A DNA stretch of 64,000 bases from the NCBI GenBank assembly GCA_023078555.1, contig CM041199.1, positions 558,001 to 622,000 on the forward strand, given 5' to 3'. Below the pieces are notes generated by a model. The model ran no database searches. It saw only the letters and a program-made list of their open reading frames with translations, and had not been told where the DNA came from. Positions 1-12,500 of this stretch are shown piece after piece. Source of the DNA: Ulva prolifera. Its lineage: Eukaryota > Chlorophyta > Ulvophyceae > Ulvales > Ulvaceae. How positions within the stretch are numbered: position 1 is the first letter of the stretch; each line of letters opens with the position of its first letter. Both the position numbers and the translations under genes were made by a program.

Positions 1-642
1 CCCCCTGAGTTGAGCAAGGCATTGGTAGCAGGCATCAGATAGGCCACGCTGACATGTGCAGCGCCTGCCAGAAGTCATGTTTCTGCTGACTGGTGCATGC
101 TGTCAAGCATGTCCCTTGTTTGATGCATTTGAGCTCGCCAAATCTTTTTCATCTCATAGTTGAAAGGAGCGGGTCTTGGGATGAATGTGATCACATGGGT
201 ACACCAAAGTGAACATTGGTCAAATCTGCGACAACAATCTACGTATCTTGCTGCGTGGAAATAGGGCTTCAAGTGCATGAGGTCGAATTGTCAGCATGTT
301 CTGTTTCGCAAGCTGGCTTGTGGTCTGTTGTTGTTTCGTGCCACAAGATTGAAGCCTGCTGATTCTTTGTGCTCTAAGCAGCCTGTGAGCTCAGAGAGGT
401 GCGTACTGTGTTGGCGCAACAGTCTCTGGCTGGTGAGCGATGTCCGCTGCAGGACTGTAGTAGCATTGGAGCTTGGGCACAGGCGGCTGACCATCAGTGC
501 CAGCACACATTGACACCACATGTTAGATCAAACTGAAATCATGTACTGAGACCGATCGACACAGTGAGACACAACATGTGCATGCTTGCCATGGTGCATT
601 TGGATTGGCGAGATGGCGTGATCCTGCTCAATGCTCTTGCAG
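1..642. other. no supported gene
   Basis: No reading frame here has recognisable domain content or convincing splice structure. The right end (about 565-642) is open in the frame entering the first recognisable exon of the next gene. It may hold that gene's 5' part, but I cannot place a start codon. Confidence 0.4.
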
Positions 643-3048
643 GTCCAACATTGGAGGGTGCCTCAACAGGGGATGACCCTCTGCTAGCTATGGGCGTCTG
701 TGCTCCTGCCGCTGCTGCCGCTGGAGCGCATGACAGCCCGGTGACAACACTGCGCCAGTTCACGGGCCGACAACCTGGCGAAGGCATCTGTGGTCCCTTG
801 CAGGGAGCCACACAGGTAGCGGACACACACGTCTCCGCTATCGCCATCGATGGGCCTGGACAGGTGGACAGCTCTCATGCAGGCGGCCAAGGACTGCCAA
901 TCCCCCCGAGAAGGTTGATGGACATGCGGATGCGGTGGCGGAGTCAAAGCATACAGGAGGTACTCCACTAGCTGAGTGATTGCCAAGCAATGGCCAGCAT
1001 CCGAGCTTCTGCCACACGTTTTTTTCTGTTTTGAGCTTTTATCCTTTGGCGCAGTGTGCGGCTGGGGCCATGGCACCAGGGTGTCCCAGGCATCAAACAG
1101 TCCGCTGCACAGGCACTGCACAGAGCATGAGTTATCTGCCACATGCCGCTAGACTTGATGCATGCAGCATTGACATTTGTTGCCTGTGCTGGCACTGTAG
1201 GTCCGCCAGAGATCGACGAGTCTACAGGAGTGCCAGCAAATCATTGTTACAGTGGAATGGATGCGATTGGTGCAGTCGCTCTTTCAAGACATCTTCACGC
1301 TGGCTCTTCAGGTGACTTCTTCTACTGCAAATGCCTGCCTGACTGGCACCTGTGGGGTCTGCATGTGACTCACGTTATTCAGTGAAGTGTTCTTCACACA
1401 GCAGACTCCAGACCATGTGTGCTGCACACAGGTCACAGCCCAGGGACGCTTCCTTGACCACCCTGGTGCAACACTCTGATGTAACATTCATTTATCGCAG
1501 CACGAGTGCGGCTGCCTGGTCTACTATCCCATGAATCTCTTGCACGCCGCGACGTGCAAGGGTCCGTGATGTGGTGGACATATCACAAATGTGCCAGAGC
1601 GCGTGCCCCTCTGCAGTGCCAGCAACCTTGAAGTCATCACTTGCCATTCGGTCTCATGCTCTGTTCAGCAGGCCATCATTGTGTGATGTTTGATGCAGAG
1701 GCAACGGAGCAACGATCCGCGTCCATGATCTCAGAACGTTCCTTTTTCAGCCAGGAGCAACCCTTGTACTGGATCCAGGTCAGGAGGGGCTTGTCTGCAG
1801 GTGTACATCATTGTCCTCGTGCGACAGCAGGACCTCTTGCGCTTCATTTCCATCGGCCTCGGATGCAGCTCTCTGGCCATCAATGTTGCTCTTATGTTTG
1901 GGGACAATCAGCCCAGTGCGATCCCCTGCCCCACAGCCAACGTGCCGCTTGCATCGTGTCCGCGAACAAATGTGCTTCAGGTGGCAACTGTTCCAGTCTT
2001 GGTGCGCCGCTTAGATGTCTCCCCTTGAGATTTACCATAGCACTGGAAGCTATTGTGGCAGAGGTGGACAACATTTCAAAGCTTCTGTGCAGTGCTCCGC
2101 AAGTTCGTGGTGTCTTTCCATGTTGCAGGCCAGATCTCCTGGCGGATGCTCGTGTTTGCATTCTTCTCGGTATCTCAGGCTGAGAAGGCGATCCCTGTGC
2201 TCCTCGTCCTGACCGGCACAGCACTGCTGTTCAGCATCTTCCTACACCGCAAGTCCGGCTGGGTCATCGCCGTTGTGTTCACCTTCCCGCTGTGGTTCCT
2301 CGCCTGGGATACCCAGAGCGTACACAAGAGCGACCTCTTCGGTTGGAAATACAGCTCCTCGACGGTGTGAACCTCCCTGAGCCCAACACAGCATGGATCG
2401 CCGGGCTTGTTCCTGGCACAATTGCGCCACAGTCTCTGGCAACGGGGGGGACCAAGCGTGATGAGAGGTGGCATGCGTATTCGACTCACGCCACCACCGC
2501 ACCGTGGAGCGCGAACGCCGTAGCTGGCAGCACGCCTCGTCCCCACAGGCACTCGTGCACGGCTCCGTAGCTGCAGCTCCCGTGACCTGTGGAGGCATCC
2601 CTGTAGGTACATGCGTCGATGCCGTTGATTTGAGATTTGCAGGTGCTCACGCGTGAGCAAGCATACGTCAGCTCTGAAGCATCCTGCTGCCGCTGCGTCG
2701 GCCGGCGACTGTTGGAAGTGCACGTGTAGAGGGCCGCAGCTGCAGCTACTGTGACGGGGCACGTGCATGCAGGACTTGAGGACGGTGTTCCTCAGGCTCG
2801 GTGTGTTGTGGCGCGCACTGGAGAACGTGGTCTGCTCTGCGCTCATCCTCTATCTGGCGCCGGTCAACCCGTGCACTGCAGCCACATCCGACATGCGGTA
2901 CTTGAACGACTACTGTATGACATGCTGCCGGGGCCCGATCTACAACGAGGAGTTCAGGAACGCGTCACTCATCTCAGCAGCGATGTACGTGGTATCTTGG
3001 ATCGCAGGCTGGGCCCTTGACAACTTCTACTTCAAGTCGGTTGAGTAG
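643..3048 (+). CDS. unrecognised multi-exon multipass membrane protein (exon model incomplete)
   Basis: I do not recognise this protein. Several segments look coding and are flanked by TGCAG or TGTAG acceptors and GT donors: 643-815, about 1202-1311, 1801-1980, about 2129-2360, and 2770-3048 ending in TAG. The first two encode Ser/Gly/Pro-rich extracellular-type sequence. The 1801-1980 exon encodes a hydrophobic stretch (ISIGLGCSSLAINVALMFG) followed by a Cys/Pro-rich loop. The 2129-2360 segment encodes two membrane spans around VLLVLTGTALLFSIF and GWVIAVVFTFPLWFLAW. The last exon encodes two more, with a Cys-rich loop (NDYCMTCC) between them. Phases do not all join, so at least one exon is missing from this model. 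The clear hydrophobic segments point to a plasma-membrane or endomembrane protein with a long N-terminal domain. Coding status of the 3' half is fairly secure; the start and the joins are not. Confidence 0.5.
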
Positions 3049-3243
3049 GGTGGGCATGGGGTGTGGCTCCACGTGGAGCTTAATCAGCACTGCACAATCT
3101 GGTGGACAGCTCAGAGTAACCCAACTGGCCATGCATATGTTGGAACTGGAGCTGCTGTGATGCATCTCTCATACACATGGACTACGCATGTGATGAGCTC
3201 GTAGTGATGGTCATGGACAGCCGAAAGTCGCGTATAAGGACAA

Positions 3244-3261
3244 GTGTGTGTGTGTGTGTGT
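3244..3261. repeat. TG dinucleotide microsatellite
   Basis: An uninterrupted TG run about 18 bases long lies just downstream of the membrane-protein gene. It is a simple repeat seen directly in the sequence. Confidence 0.9.
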
Positions 3262-4229
3262 TCTGTCTGGCAGTTTATCGTTGTTGATCATACTTCATAC
3301 ACAGACCAACCAGTAGTGCCCATACGTCAAAGCGCATGTATTCAAGGCTCCGGACGTAGAGGGCAGGCATGGGAGTATGCTCGAGATGGCTGCATGAGGC
3401 GGGTGGATGCACCCTGCGCTCGCTGTGTGCTGCACAGTTTGCCATGATGTCTATAGCCTGCACTGTGCCTGAGCTGGTCCTTGGAGGCATTTTCTGAATG
3501 ATGGCTACCTAGACCGATTCTAGTCCGGACCGAAGGGACTGGTGGCTTACAGCTGAGTGTAGAGTACCCACCAGCACCTCGGGCCTGATCAAACTGCGGC
3601 ACCTGCCGGCATGTGCGTCACAAGCGGACATTCTGCACAGCCGCAGCAACCATGATATTGTGATGAACACACTGCACTGAAGTCAAACGCACACAACCGG
3701 AACCGCAGCGCTAGCACAACCACGGGCGACGCACACAGGCAGGCACGTTTGGCGCGGAAGCATGCCATGCACAAACACCGTCCCCACGCGCAACGACACA
3801 CGTGCACACACGGCTTTGCAGCGCCCACGCCGGACGCCCGACACACAGTATCCACGGCCGCGCGTGCCCCACTCCCTCTCATTTACACGTCAGCCCCCAT
3901 ACTACGCACTGCACCCCACACACGGACGGCTGGGGCCAACCAGGTATGCAGCACACCACCATTCATGGCACCCCCGCCGGGCACAGCCAACAACCGGACC
4001 GTGGCTCTCCAGCTTCAACCCGGGCCGCAGCCTGTGCAGAGGCCGTCGTTGGGGCCCGCGTGGCGATCAGGCGGCTGGCCACATGCAAGTGCATTCACAT
4101 GGACCTGAATCTACGTGGCCGTATCCTTTTGGAACATTCGCAATTCCGGATGCGCGGGACTACATGTGCCTGGGTGCATGATCATTCCACGCCGCAGCCG
4201 GACGCACTGAAACCTGGCGACAGTCGCCT

Positions 4230-4253
4230 GGGGGGGGGGGGGGGGGGGGGGGG
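4230..4253. repeat. poly-G tract (24 G)
   Basis: Twenty-four consecutive G bases, which read as poly-C on the minus strand. No gene model covers it. Similar C-rich tracts sit just inside introns elsewhere in the window, so it could mark an unrecognised minus-strand intron, but no exon supports that. Confidence 0.9.
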
Positions 4254-5682
4254 CCTTAGCCAGCCGACCCGGCTTGCTGCGAAGTTCTACAAGGACACAG
4301 TCAGAGAGGCGGCTAGCACTGCAGGCATTGCAGGGTTCGTGCACCCCCTCGCAGCCGGCCATTCGCTTGTAGTTCAAGCAGCGTGCAACTGTGCAGTATG
4401 TGTACCACGCACCTCAGCCGTTCACCATGCCGCCCTCAAAGCCCCGCCTTAGCGTCGATGCCTTCCAGTCACGATTAGCACACTTCCATGAAGCAACACT
4501 CATCTCTGTACTGCATCACAGATTGATCGGTGCTCGGTCAATGAACTGCCACATGGCTCCACCTGTAGGCCCCTGTGGAGCCCTTGTTTGTCCCACACAC
4601 ACACACTTGCGCGCGGCATGTCTCACGGATGTCACTTCATCTATCTCCTCCAGAACCAGGGCCACTGCTCTGCTCAATGTGTCTACTGTACATGCCGGCG
4701 GCCCGGGCCAAGAGCCTTAGTGTTGCTGCATGAGAGGGTGGCAGTGACCCACAGCAGCCCCGCTGATCATCTTCGAGGGTTTCTGCGTCAGTGAAGCATG
4801 GGCTTGCTGCTAGCGTCGGCACCACGTGACCGGTGGCTCCTGGCTGTCCTGCTCGCGATGTTGTGGAGTCTACACTGTGGATGCTTCTGAGGTGTTGCGC
4901 AATGCATGCTGGGCAGCACCGTCCACTGTCATAGAATGCGGCTGTCCCAGATGTGAACATGTGGCAGCATGCAGCTTTCGGAAATAAACACCATAACAGG
5001 TCAACTGGTCACAAGACTGGTCCCAAGACACGTCACGCCTGTCAGGTCACTGCTGCATGCATGAATCCATACGTTTCTTACACAGTGGTGGCCTTGTTAA
5101 ACGGCCTACGTCCTGGGCGGGAATTGCCGTACAGTCTGTGGAAATGACATGCTCGGGGTCATCAAATAACGCTCAACCGCGGCGGCATAATTGTGCGTAC
5201 GTAGCGCTACAAATCGGGCTACTTGTAATACAGCACTGTAGTCCCACAGTGGCAGCCCTGGAAGATGCGGGTGGGCGCAGGTGGGTGCGCGGGCGATCAC
5301 CACCTGTCACAGCGATCGGCAGTCAACAAAAAAGACGGCAGACGCCGATGTGTCGGGCCCGTCAGTCGGCGTGCGGGCACGATCCTTTGTAAATCACCAG
5401 CCTCTCGCCCGCTGCATCCTCGTCGCCATGAACCAAACAACAGCAAGGATGCACGCGGCGGGTGCGACCCGGAGGGGCCTCGGCTGAAGCAGGCGGGCTC
5501 CAAAACGTGTCATTGTGTGCACCCAAAAACGTATTGGCCACAATGTCTGACCTGACCAGCAGTGCCGGCCCCGAACGCGGTCTCCGGCAGGGGTCGGCCT
5601 CTGCGTGCTGCCGTCCCCTCAACTCTACCCTGTCGAACCTGTAGAGACCCTATAGAACCTAATATAACATCATCGCCGCATG

Positions 5683-5913
5683 TTACGCAGCTATCATCTT
5701 GTGCTGCACAGCACTACCTTGTCCTGCGGAGCTGACGGCGGCGGCCGTCATGGCGGTGTATTGCGGAAGCGGCATCTGCCGCCTTGTCAATGACATGGCC
5801 ATCGCACCCATGTCCTTGAGAAAGCGCGCAAAGAACATGGCTCTGGGGCCCATGTGGGCATGTCCCTCGACACCATGCTCTGCTGCTCCCGCAACGGTGC
5901 TGTCATCCATCAT
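5683..5913 (-). CDS. possible small Met-rich protein, unrecognised
   Basis: A 76-codon frame starting at two adjacent ATGs (5913 and 5910) and ending at 5683. The predicted product is unusually Met-rich, with a central segment containing FFARFLKDMGAMAMSLTRRQ. There are no conserved motifs that I recognise. The frame continues open upstream, but that part is Arg-rich and does not look coding. No intron can be defined. This may be a chance frame in GC-rich DNA. Confidence 0.2.
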   Translation of the reverse strand: MMDDSTVAGAAEHGVEGHAHMGPRAMFFARFLKDMGAMAMSLTRRQMPLPQYTAMTAAAVSSAGQGSAVQHKMIAA

Positions 5914-6576
5914 ACTTTTCGTGCGCTCACTGCGTCGGCCGCCGGGGTGAGCGCCACAGTGCAGCCTAGATGCATGAGCCCGCGGCGGCACATCAGCGCC
6001 GCTGCGCCTTCTACACAATGGCCGCCCCCGGCGGTGCCGCCTGGACCTCTCTGTCCTTACCTTCTTTACTCCTTTACTTCTCTTCATTATGATTGCATTC
6101 TTCCTTGTCAGTGTGCAGTGCATCCATTTCACGGCGAGGCCCCCCGCGCTCTTCGAGAACGCCGTCCCGGTGGGGAGGGGGGTGGGTTTCGGCGCTGGGC
6201 GCTGCCGTGGGGCGCATGCATGCTGAGGCATTGCACCCGTGGCACACAGAGTGGTTTACTCCTTCAGCCGTCGCGCCGCTGCTTCTCGCATGGCTACGGG
6301 TGGGGGCTCATGTGGCCGACTGCGGTGGCTGCTACCTGCATCACGCACGCACAACTCGAGCAAAATTGTCCCTGAACGGTAACACATGCACCTCATGCAT
6401 GATGTTAACAGCAAGCACAGCGTCGCGTCTGCCATGAGGCACGACCACAGCAAACGCTCCTCACCTGTGCAGGCACTGAGCCGTGGACCAGTGGTGCCTG
6501 CTCACCCCAAAGCACCATAGATGACAGGGGCATCTTGCACACATGTGCTTACACCAACCACACACGCATCGAGGTT
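5914..6576. other. no supported gene; 3' flank of the MYB gene
   Basis: No convincing gene. Reading in the MYB gene's direction, a TGTAA (reverse complement at 6549-6553) occurs 24 bases past its stop codon. TGTAA is the usual polyadenylation signal in Chlamydomonas-type green algae, so this may be the transcript end, although the resulting 3' UTR would be very short. Confidence 0.4.
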
Positions 6577-9500
6577 TCAGGGGGGTGGGGGGCTCACCAC
6601 ATGAGGGGGTGTGGCGGAGGGGTTCTCCGGCGCGCCCGGACGCGCCTGTAGCTGCAGGAGGTCCAAGTTTGCGCTGACCGCCAGCATGCCCAGCGCGGAC
6701 CCCGACGCGATGTCAACCGCCGCGGTGGGCGCCTGCGGGGGGGCCTGCGGGGGCGGCACGTGAGGGTCGGTGTGGCCCCACAGTGGGGGCGCCTGCTGGG
6801 GCGCGGCAGCAGGGGTGGCAGCCGGGGGGCGACATGGGGCTGCGGAGGGGGGTGTGGAGACCACAGCATGTTTTACGGCCTGCGGCGGAGGGGCCGCCCC
6901 GGCGGGCCCGGCTGCGGCTGCAGAGCCAGCACCCTCGAGCATGCCGGTCGAAATGACTGCAGGCAGCGAAGACATCGCGCCGAACCAGCCTTGCAACGTG
7001 CTCGGGTCATATCCCAGTGGGGATACGGCGTAGCCGTGTGGTGGCCGCGGCTGTGGGGGGCACGCCACTGCCTTGGGGCACTGCAGCGACCCTTGCATGG
7101 GAGCCCACGGCGCAGCGTGGCCATGAGGGGCCTGCCTGGTGTCTCGGCCGCCGTGGTGCGGGGCGATGTGCAGGGTTTGCGGAGTACTTGCAGGGTACGG
7201 GAGGATCTCGGACGGTTGCATGTACTCGGGGCGCGAGGCCGCCTGGGGGGCCGCTGAGGCGACTCCAGGTGGGAGGCCCCACCCCTGCGCGCGCGGTGCG
7301 CTGCCTGCGCTGTGCGCGCTGTGCTCTTGCTCATGCGGGAGTCCGGCTCCACAGCTTGTGACGGGGGGGTGTGCATGCTGTGGCTGAAGGGGCATCACAG
7401 GGACCTGAGGCATCGCTGTCGGGGGACCGGTAGCCGCATGCATGCCGGGCATGTGAGGTGCTGCCATGTGCCCATTTGGCAGCTGGATGTCACCTGTAGA
7501 CACGGTGTACGGCATAGACACATACAGTGAGGGCGTCTCCGGCGCGGTATGGTGCGACATCGCAAGATGGGCGACTGGGATTGCTGGGCATGACGGTGAG
7601 CGTGCTACGCCATGCGCCGCCTCGTGTGCGCCGCTTGCCTGGTAGGTCGCGGCTAGAGGGGGCCCATGCGCCGGAGGCGGGCTGACCACAGGCGCCACGT
7701 GCATGGTCGCATCGGAAGTACGTGGCACGGCTGATGGCGCCAGCGGCGGAACCAGTGCAAATGGCATGCCGCAATGCGCGCCGCCACTCGCGGCCGCGGC
7801 GGGGGCCGCGTACGCGTCACGCATGGGGGGGCCAGGCGTAATGGACCGCGGAGGGGGCTGCCACGGCACCTGCACCCCAGCCGGCCCGGTGGCCGCGGCG
7901 GCCGGCGGCTGCAGCAGCAGCTGAAACGGCAGCCTGGCCGAGTGGCTTGTGTCCAGCGGCGCCGACGTCGCGCCGGTGTCGGGGGCGCAGAGTCCATACG
8001 GCAGCTGGGGGGCGCTGAAAGACCACGGCCGCAGGCAGGAGGCATCTGCCGAGACCGTCCCTTCGCTCGTGCCGCCGACGAGGCCGCCGCCAGGGTCTGA
8101 GATTGCCGTGAGGCCGGGGTGGGGGGCCTGCGGCATCTGCACCAGCCCCGGGCCCTCCGTCGGGCCAGGGTGCACGGGGAATGGCAGCGAACCCGGCGGG
8201 TGCTGCGGCGCTTGCTGCGGCGCCTGCTGGCCAAGCATCAGCGCGGGATTGAAAGCAGGCGCGCTGCGTGGCGCGTGCTGCGCGTCCGACGCCACGCTGC
8301 TGCTGCGGTGCATGTACATTGGAGCGGCGGCGGGGCGCTGCGGCATGAGGAGGCCGACCGGCAGCGAGGCGGGGGGCTGGGCCGCAGCGGACATCGGGTG
8401 GCTGCCGCATGAATGCGGTGCATGCATGTGCTTCTCTGGATTGTTGGTGGCATCGGCGTGGGCGCCGTTGATTGGGGGGGAGAGGCACACGGGTGCGTGG
8501 GGGGCTGGTAAGTATGCGCAAGGGAAGGTGCCAGAAGGCTGGGGCGCGCTGCGCGCTGCGTGCTGTGCCCCCTGAGTATCTTGGGCAATCTGCACAGTCA
8601 TTCGGTTCAGGTCAGGCTAGAACGCAGTGCCACCATGTGGAACACATCATAAGGACTCAGGCCATTGTGTGGCAGAACACCAAAATACTTCCAGGAACCG
8701 CAAACATCTGAAGCAACCACAGTGCACTTCTGTGCCGCTATATGAGACCACACGCCTGAAGGTGACATTCCAGTGGCACGCCAGTGGCACGCCGACTCAT
8801 GCATGCTCCATGCATGCAGCAGGCGCTTGGATACATCGCCGCCGCACCTGACTCGGAAGCAAGCCGGCCCGACCGGCATGGGCGCTCGCAGCGCCAAAGT
8901 TGCCCCTCTGAAGCTGCTCCAGCGCCTGAAGGTCCTGCATGCTGTTCACAGCACGTGCCCACGGCTGCTGCATGCCAGGACCCGCCGCGGCCGCGGCGTG
9001 GTGCCCAAAGTAGCCCCCGTCCGTCGCGATCGGCGCCAGAGCCGCATCGGAATGATCCGCAGCGCACCGCGCGGCCACGGCGGCGGCGCCGGTGCTCCCA
9101 GCGTCGCTGCCGCCCATGCACTGCACCTTGAACAGGCCCTCCAGCTGCTGCTGCAGGTCCATGCTGACGTGGTTCACACTGAGAACACTGTCGAGTGTCA
9201 GGGGTGGGGAATTCGACGGCTGCGGCAGCGCTGGCGACATGCGCCGGCCGCTCCGCAGCTGCGCGTGCTGCGCTGTGGCGCCTTGGCCGGGGTGGAGCGG
9301 CACAACGCCCGCCCGTGACGCCCCCTCGGAGTGGGGCCGGGCCCCCATGACAGCCCCCGTCGTAACCGTCTCCAGGGCAAGCGCGTGCGCGACGCCGGCG
9401 GCGTGCGATTGTGCGTCATGCATGTGTGCTGTGGCAGGGGCGGCGTCTGCGGGGGTGCGGTGTGTAAGGCTCAGGGCCTTGGTGGCCGAGCGGCTGGGGC

Positions 9501-12500
9501 CGGAGGCCGCAACGTTGCCGGAGGCCGTCTGAGCCTCGTGAACCCTGAGGGCGTGGAGGAGGGCCTTCTGCCGCGTCGCCGCCTCTGTGCACAGCTTGCC
9601 GCCGGCGCAGAGCTGGCTGATGTAGGCCGCGAGCGCAGACTCCTCATTGTCTTTGCGTCTCTGCACAGCACGCACAGCATCAGGGCCCCTGCCGTTGCAC
9701 AGATCCTAGCACGCCGCGGCCTGAGGATCCGTGGGCTATTAGCCATGTACCACCTTGATCACTTTCAAAGAACCAGACACACCCGATCCAATGACCCACC
9801 AACCACGCTAGCGACACCCAGTTACACCGAGTTACACCTGTGTCAACTCTGCCTTTGCCCTTGTGCACACAAAGTTAACTCGGAGTTGTCAATGTCCAAT
9901 AGGGTACGGCTCAGTAAATTCAGATTTACTTTACTTTACACACACCAAGCCTCTGAGACTCTCTCTTGGGAACACTGCAGCAGGAGGTCCCATTCCTTCG
10001 GAGTTGTCAATGTCCTTTTCAGGATATGGCTCGGTAAATCCAGGTTTACTTTACTTTACCATGGTGGGATGTGTTAATGATGCCAGATCAGGCGACCTCA
10101 CTCTTTGTTCTATCACATCCTACAAGGTAGGGTTCACAATCATGTCAATCATGTCAACCGAGCAAGGACAGGCTGAAGTATGTATGTATGCATGATAGAA
10201 GTGTACTGGGAAGAAGCCTGCCACATGCAGGGCAGGTACCCTCTGACACTGCAGCAAGCCAAGCTGGGCAGCGCAGAGACAGAGTTGATCGCATTTTGCA
10301 GACTTGCCTGTGTGCAACACAACAAGCAAGGGCAGCACAGGGCTGGCTGGGGCCCCATGGGGCCACATGTGGGGCTGCATGCTGTGCAACAAACTTCACC
10401 ATGTTTGGCATGCAGGGGCTACACATGTGGCAAAAGCATCAGGGTGCAACAAGAAGGTCATGACCTCGCAACCGGGGCCTGCAGCTACCGTCGCAGCACA
10501 TCCTCTGATGCCAGCATACGAGCCCAGCATATGAGCACAGGGGCCAGGGCTTTCCGGCGGTGGCGGAGATTGCCGCATCTGCACTGCGAGATTCTACAGC
10601 ATCCGGGCGAGTCGAAGCGCTAAGATCACGCGTGCGGCAAAGCCTAGATGGATCGAAGTAGTACGTGTAAAGTGTGTGCCGTCGCCGGCAATCTGTTGCA
10701 CGACGTGCACACGGCGCCCGAGCAAGCGGCAAGCGGCGGCGGCTATCCCCGCGGCTACAAATTTCCGCGAGGGCAAAACGTGCATGCAGGCATGTGGCCT
10801 CGAGTCATGTTTTTTCCTTTTAAAATAGTTTTATGAAGTAAAAATTTTAATGAGATGTGAGCGTCCGCAGTGGGACTACGCACGCACAGCACGCAGCGCA
10901 GGTCTTGTGTGATCGACCCTCGGCTGGTGTGAAAGTGATATTACGGCATGCCGTGGCACCCCTCGACAGCTCGAGGGCCCAGCCGCCACAACTTCGAAGC
11001 CCTGATCATATGCCGGAGGCGACCATGTGCGGGTATACCTGTTACGGGAACGACACCATTCTCGAGAATAATCAAGCGCATGGCGAGATCTCGCGATCGT
11101 GCAGTAGCTCGAGCATACGTACGGGTACCCTAGAGACTTGTCGCGGAAGAGTGAACAGGTGTAAACAGAGCTAGATAAGACGAACACAGCACGCGTACAA
11201 GAATCTCCGCCGGCGTTTACGACGCGTCCGAAGATCGCATGCAGCCACGATCACCGATGCGTATCGCTCTTGGAATAGCCGCTGTCCGAAGAACAGCGCG
11301 CTGTGCATGTGTACGTGCACGACGAAATCTGTTTCGTGGCAACGCGTGCAGGCGCCTTCAATTACAGGGGGCGCCGAGCTCACTACGAATATCCATGGGC
11401 ATGCATCATATGGGAGCATATATATGGCATCACATGCGGTGATGGCATTACAGGCGGTGGTGCACCACATGTCCCCGCGTGGCTGTCCAGAGGTCTCCCC
11501 GAGTCGGGCATGGTTGCGCAACAATCAGATTTACTTTACTTTTACTTTACAATGCAGCATCTGCGAGCGCTTCAAGGGGGGTGGATGTGGGGGGGGATGT
11601 ACCAGGGTGCCGTTGAACTTGTTTTTGCATGCGTTGGCCGGGCGGCCGGGGAGGTGCGGCGCGATGCGCGTCCACGCCTGGCCGAGGCGCGCGTGAGCCT
11701 CCACCAGCTGCAGCTCCTCCGCCGCCGACCACTCCCCGTGCTTCACCTCGGGGCTGCACAGCACGCAGCACGCCTCAGCACGGCCCCTGGCGATCGAGGG
11801 CTTGCCGGCACGTGTAGTACACACGTGCGCGCGGTGCGCATGCAAGGTGCACCATCGGGGCGCGGCTCTGTGTACGCAGCAGCAGGCCTGGAATTTCGTG
11901 GCCGTGCCACAGCACATCACAGGGCGCACCTCAGGACCTCCCGGTAGTGCTCCTTGCACTGCCGTGCCGAGCGCGTGCCGACGGCATCGGCGACACGCGC
12001 CCAGTCCGCCGTGCCGAGCGTCGTGACGGCCTTGTGAAGCTCCACCTCCTCTGGCGGGGTCCACCGTGATACCTCCCGCTTCCGCTTCCCCTGCGACCGT
12101 GGCCCTGCATGCATGCGTGGTCAGAGAACGCTCCTCCTGTGCCCGGGCAGCTGCCGCCCCACAGCACGCATGGCCTGCATGCCGTGAGACCACTACAGGG
12201 GAGAACATTGTACAGCAGTGAAGAAGGGACGGGGCGGGAGGTGGGGGGGGGATACATGTAGAGGCAGTGCTGCTTTGATACAGTTGCAGCGTGATACTGT
12301 GCGATGCCTGAGGTGCTGTCCGTCTCTCTGATATTTATCCTTGTCACACAGAACGCAGCCCTCCTTTTGAGCACAGCCCTGGTGCTGCTGACTGATGTCA
12401 TTGCAACGTATTCGGCCCGAATGGCGAAGCGGCACGCAAGCAATGGCTTGAGGGTCAGGCGAGACACAGGGGGCGGCAGAACTCACGGCGCGCACCGCTG

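Larger units (their letters stand above)
3049..5682. other. intergenic stretch, no supported gene
   Basis: All six frames were considered. Open frames here are short, lack conserved motifs and overlap each other. The stretch contains a TG microsatellite near 3244-3261 and a poly-G run at 4230-4253 but nothing that I can annotate as a gene. Confidence 0.5.
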
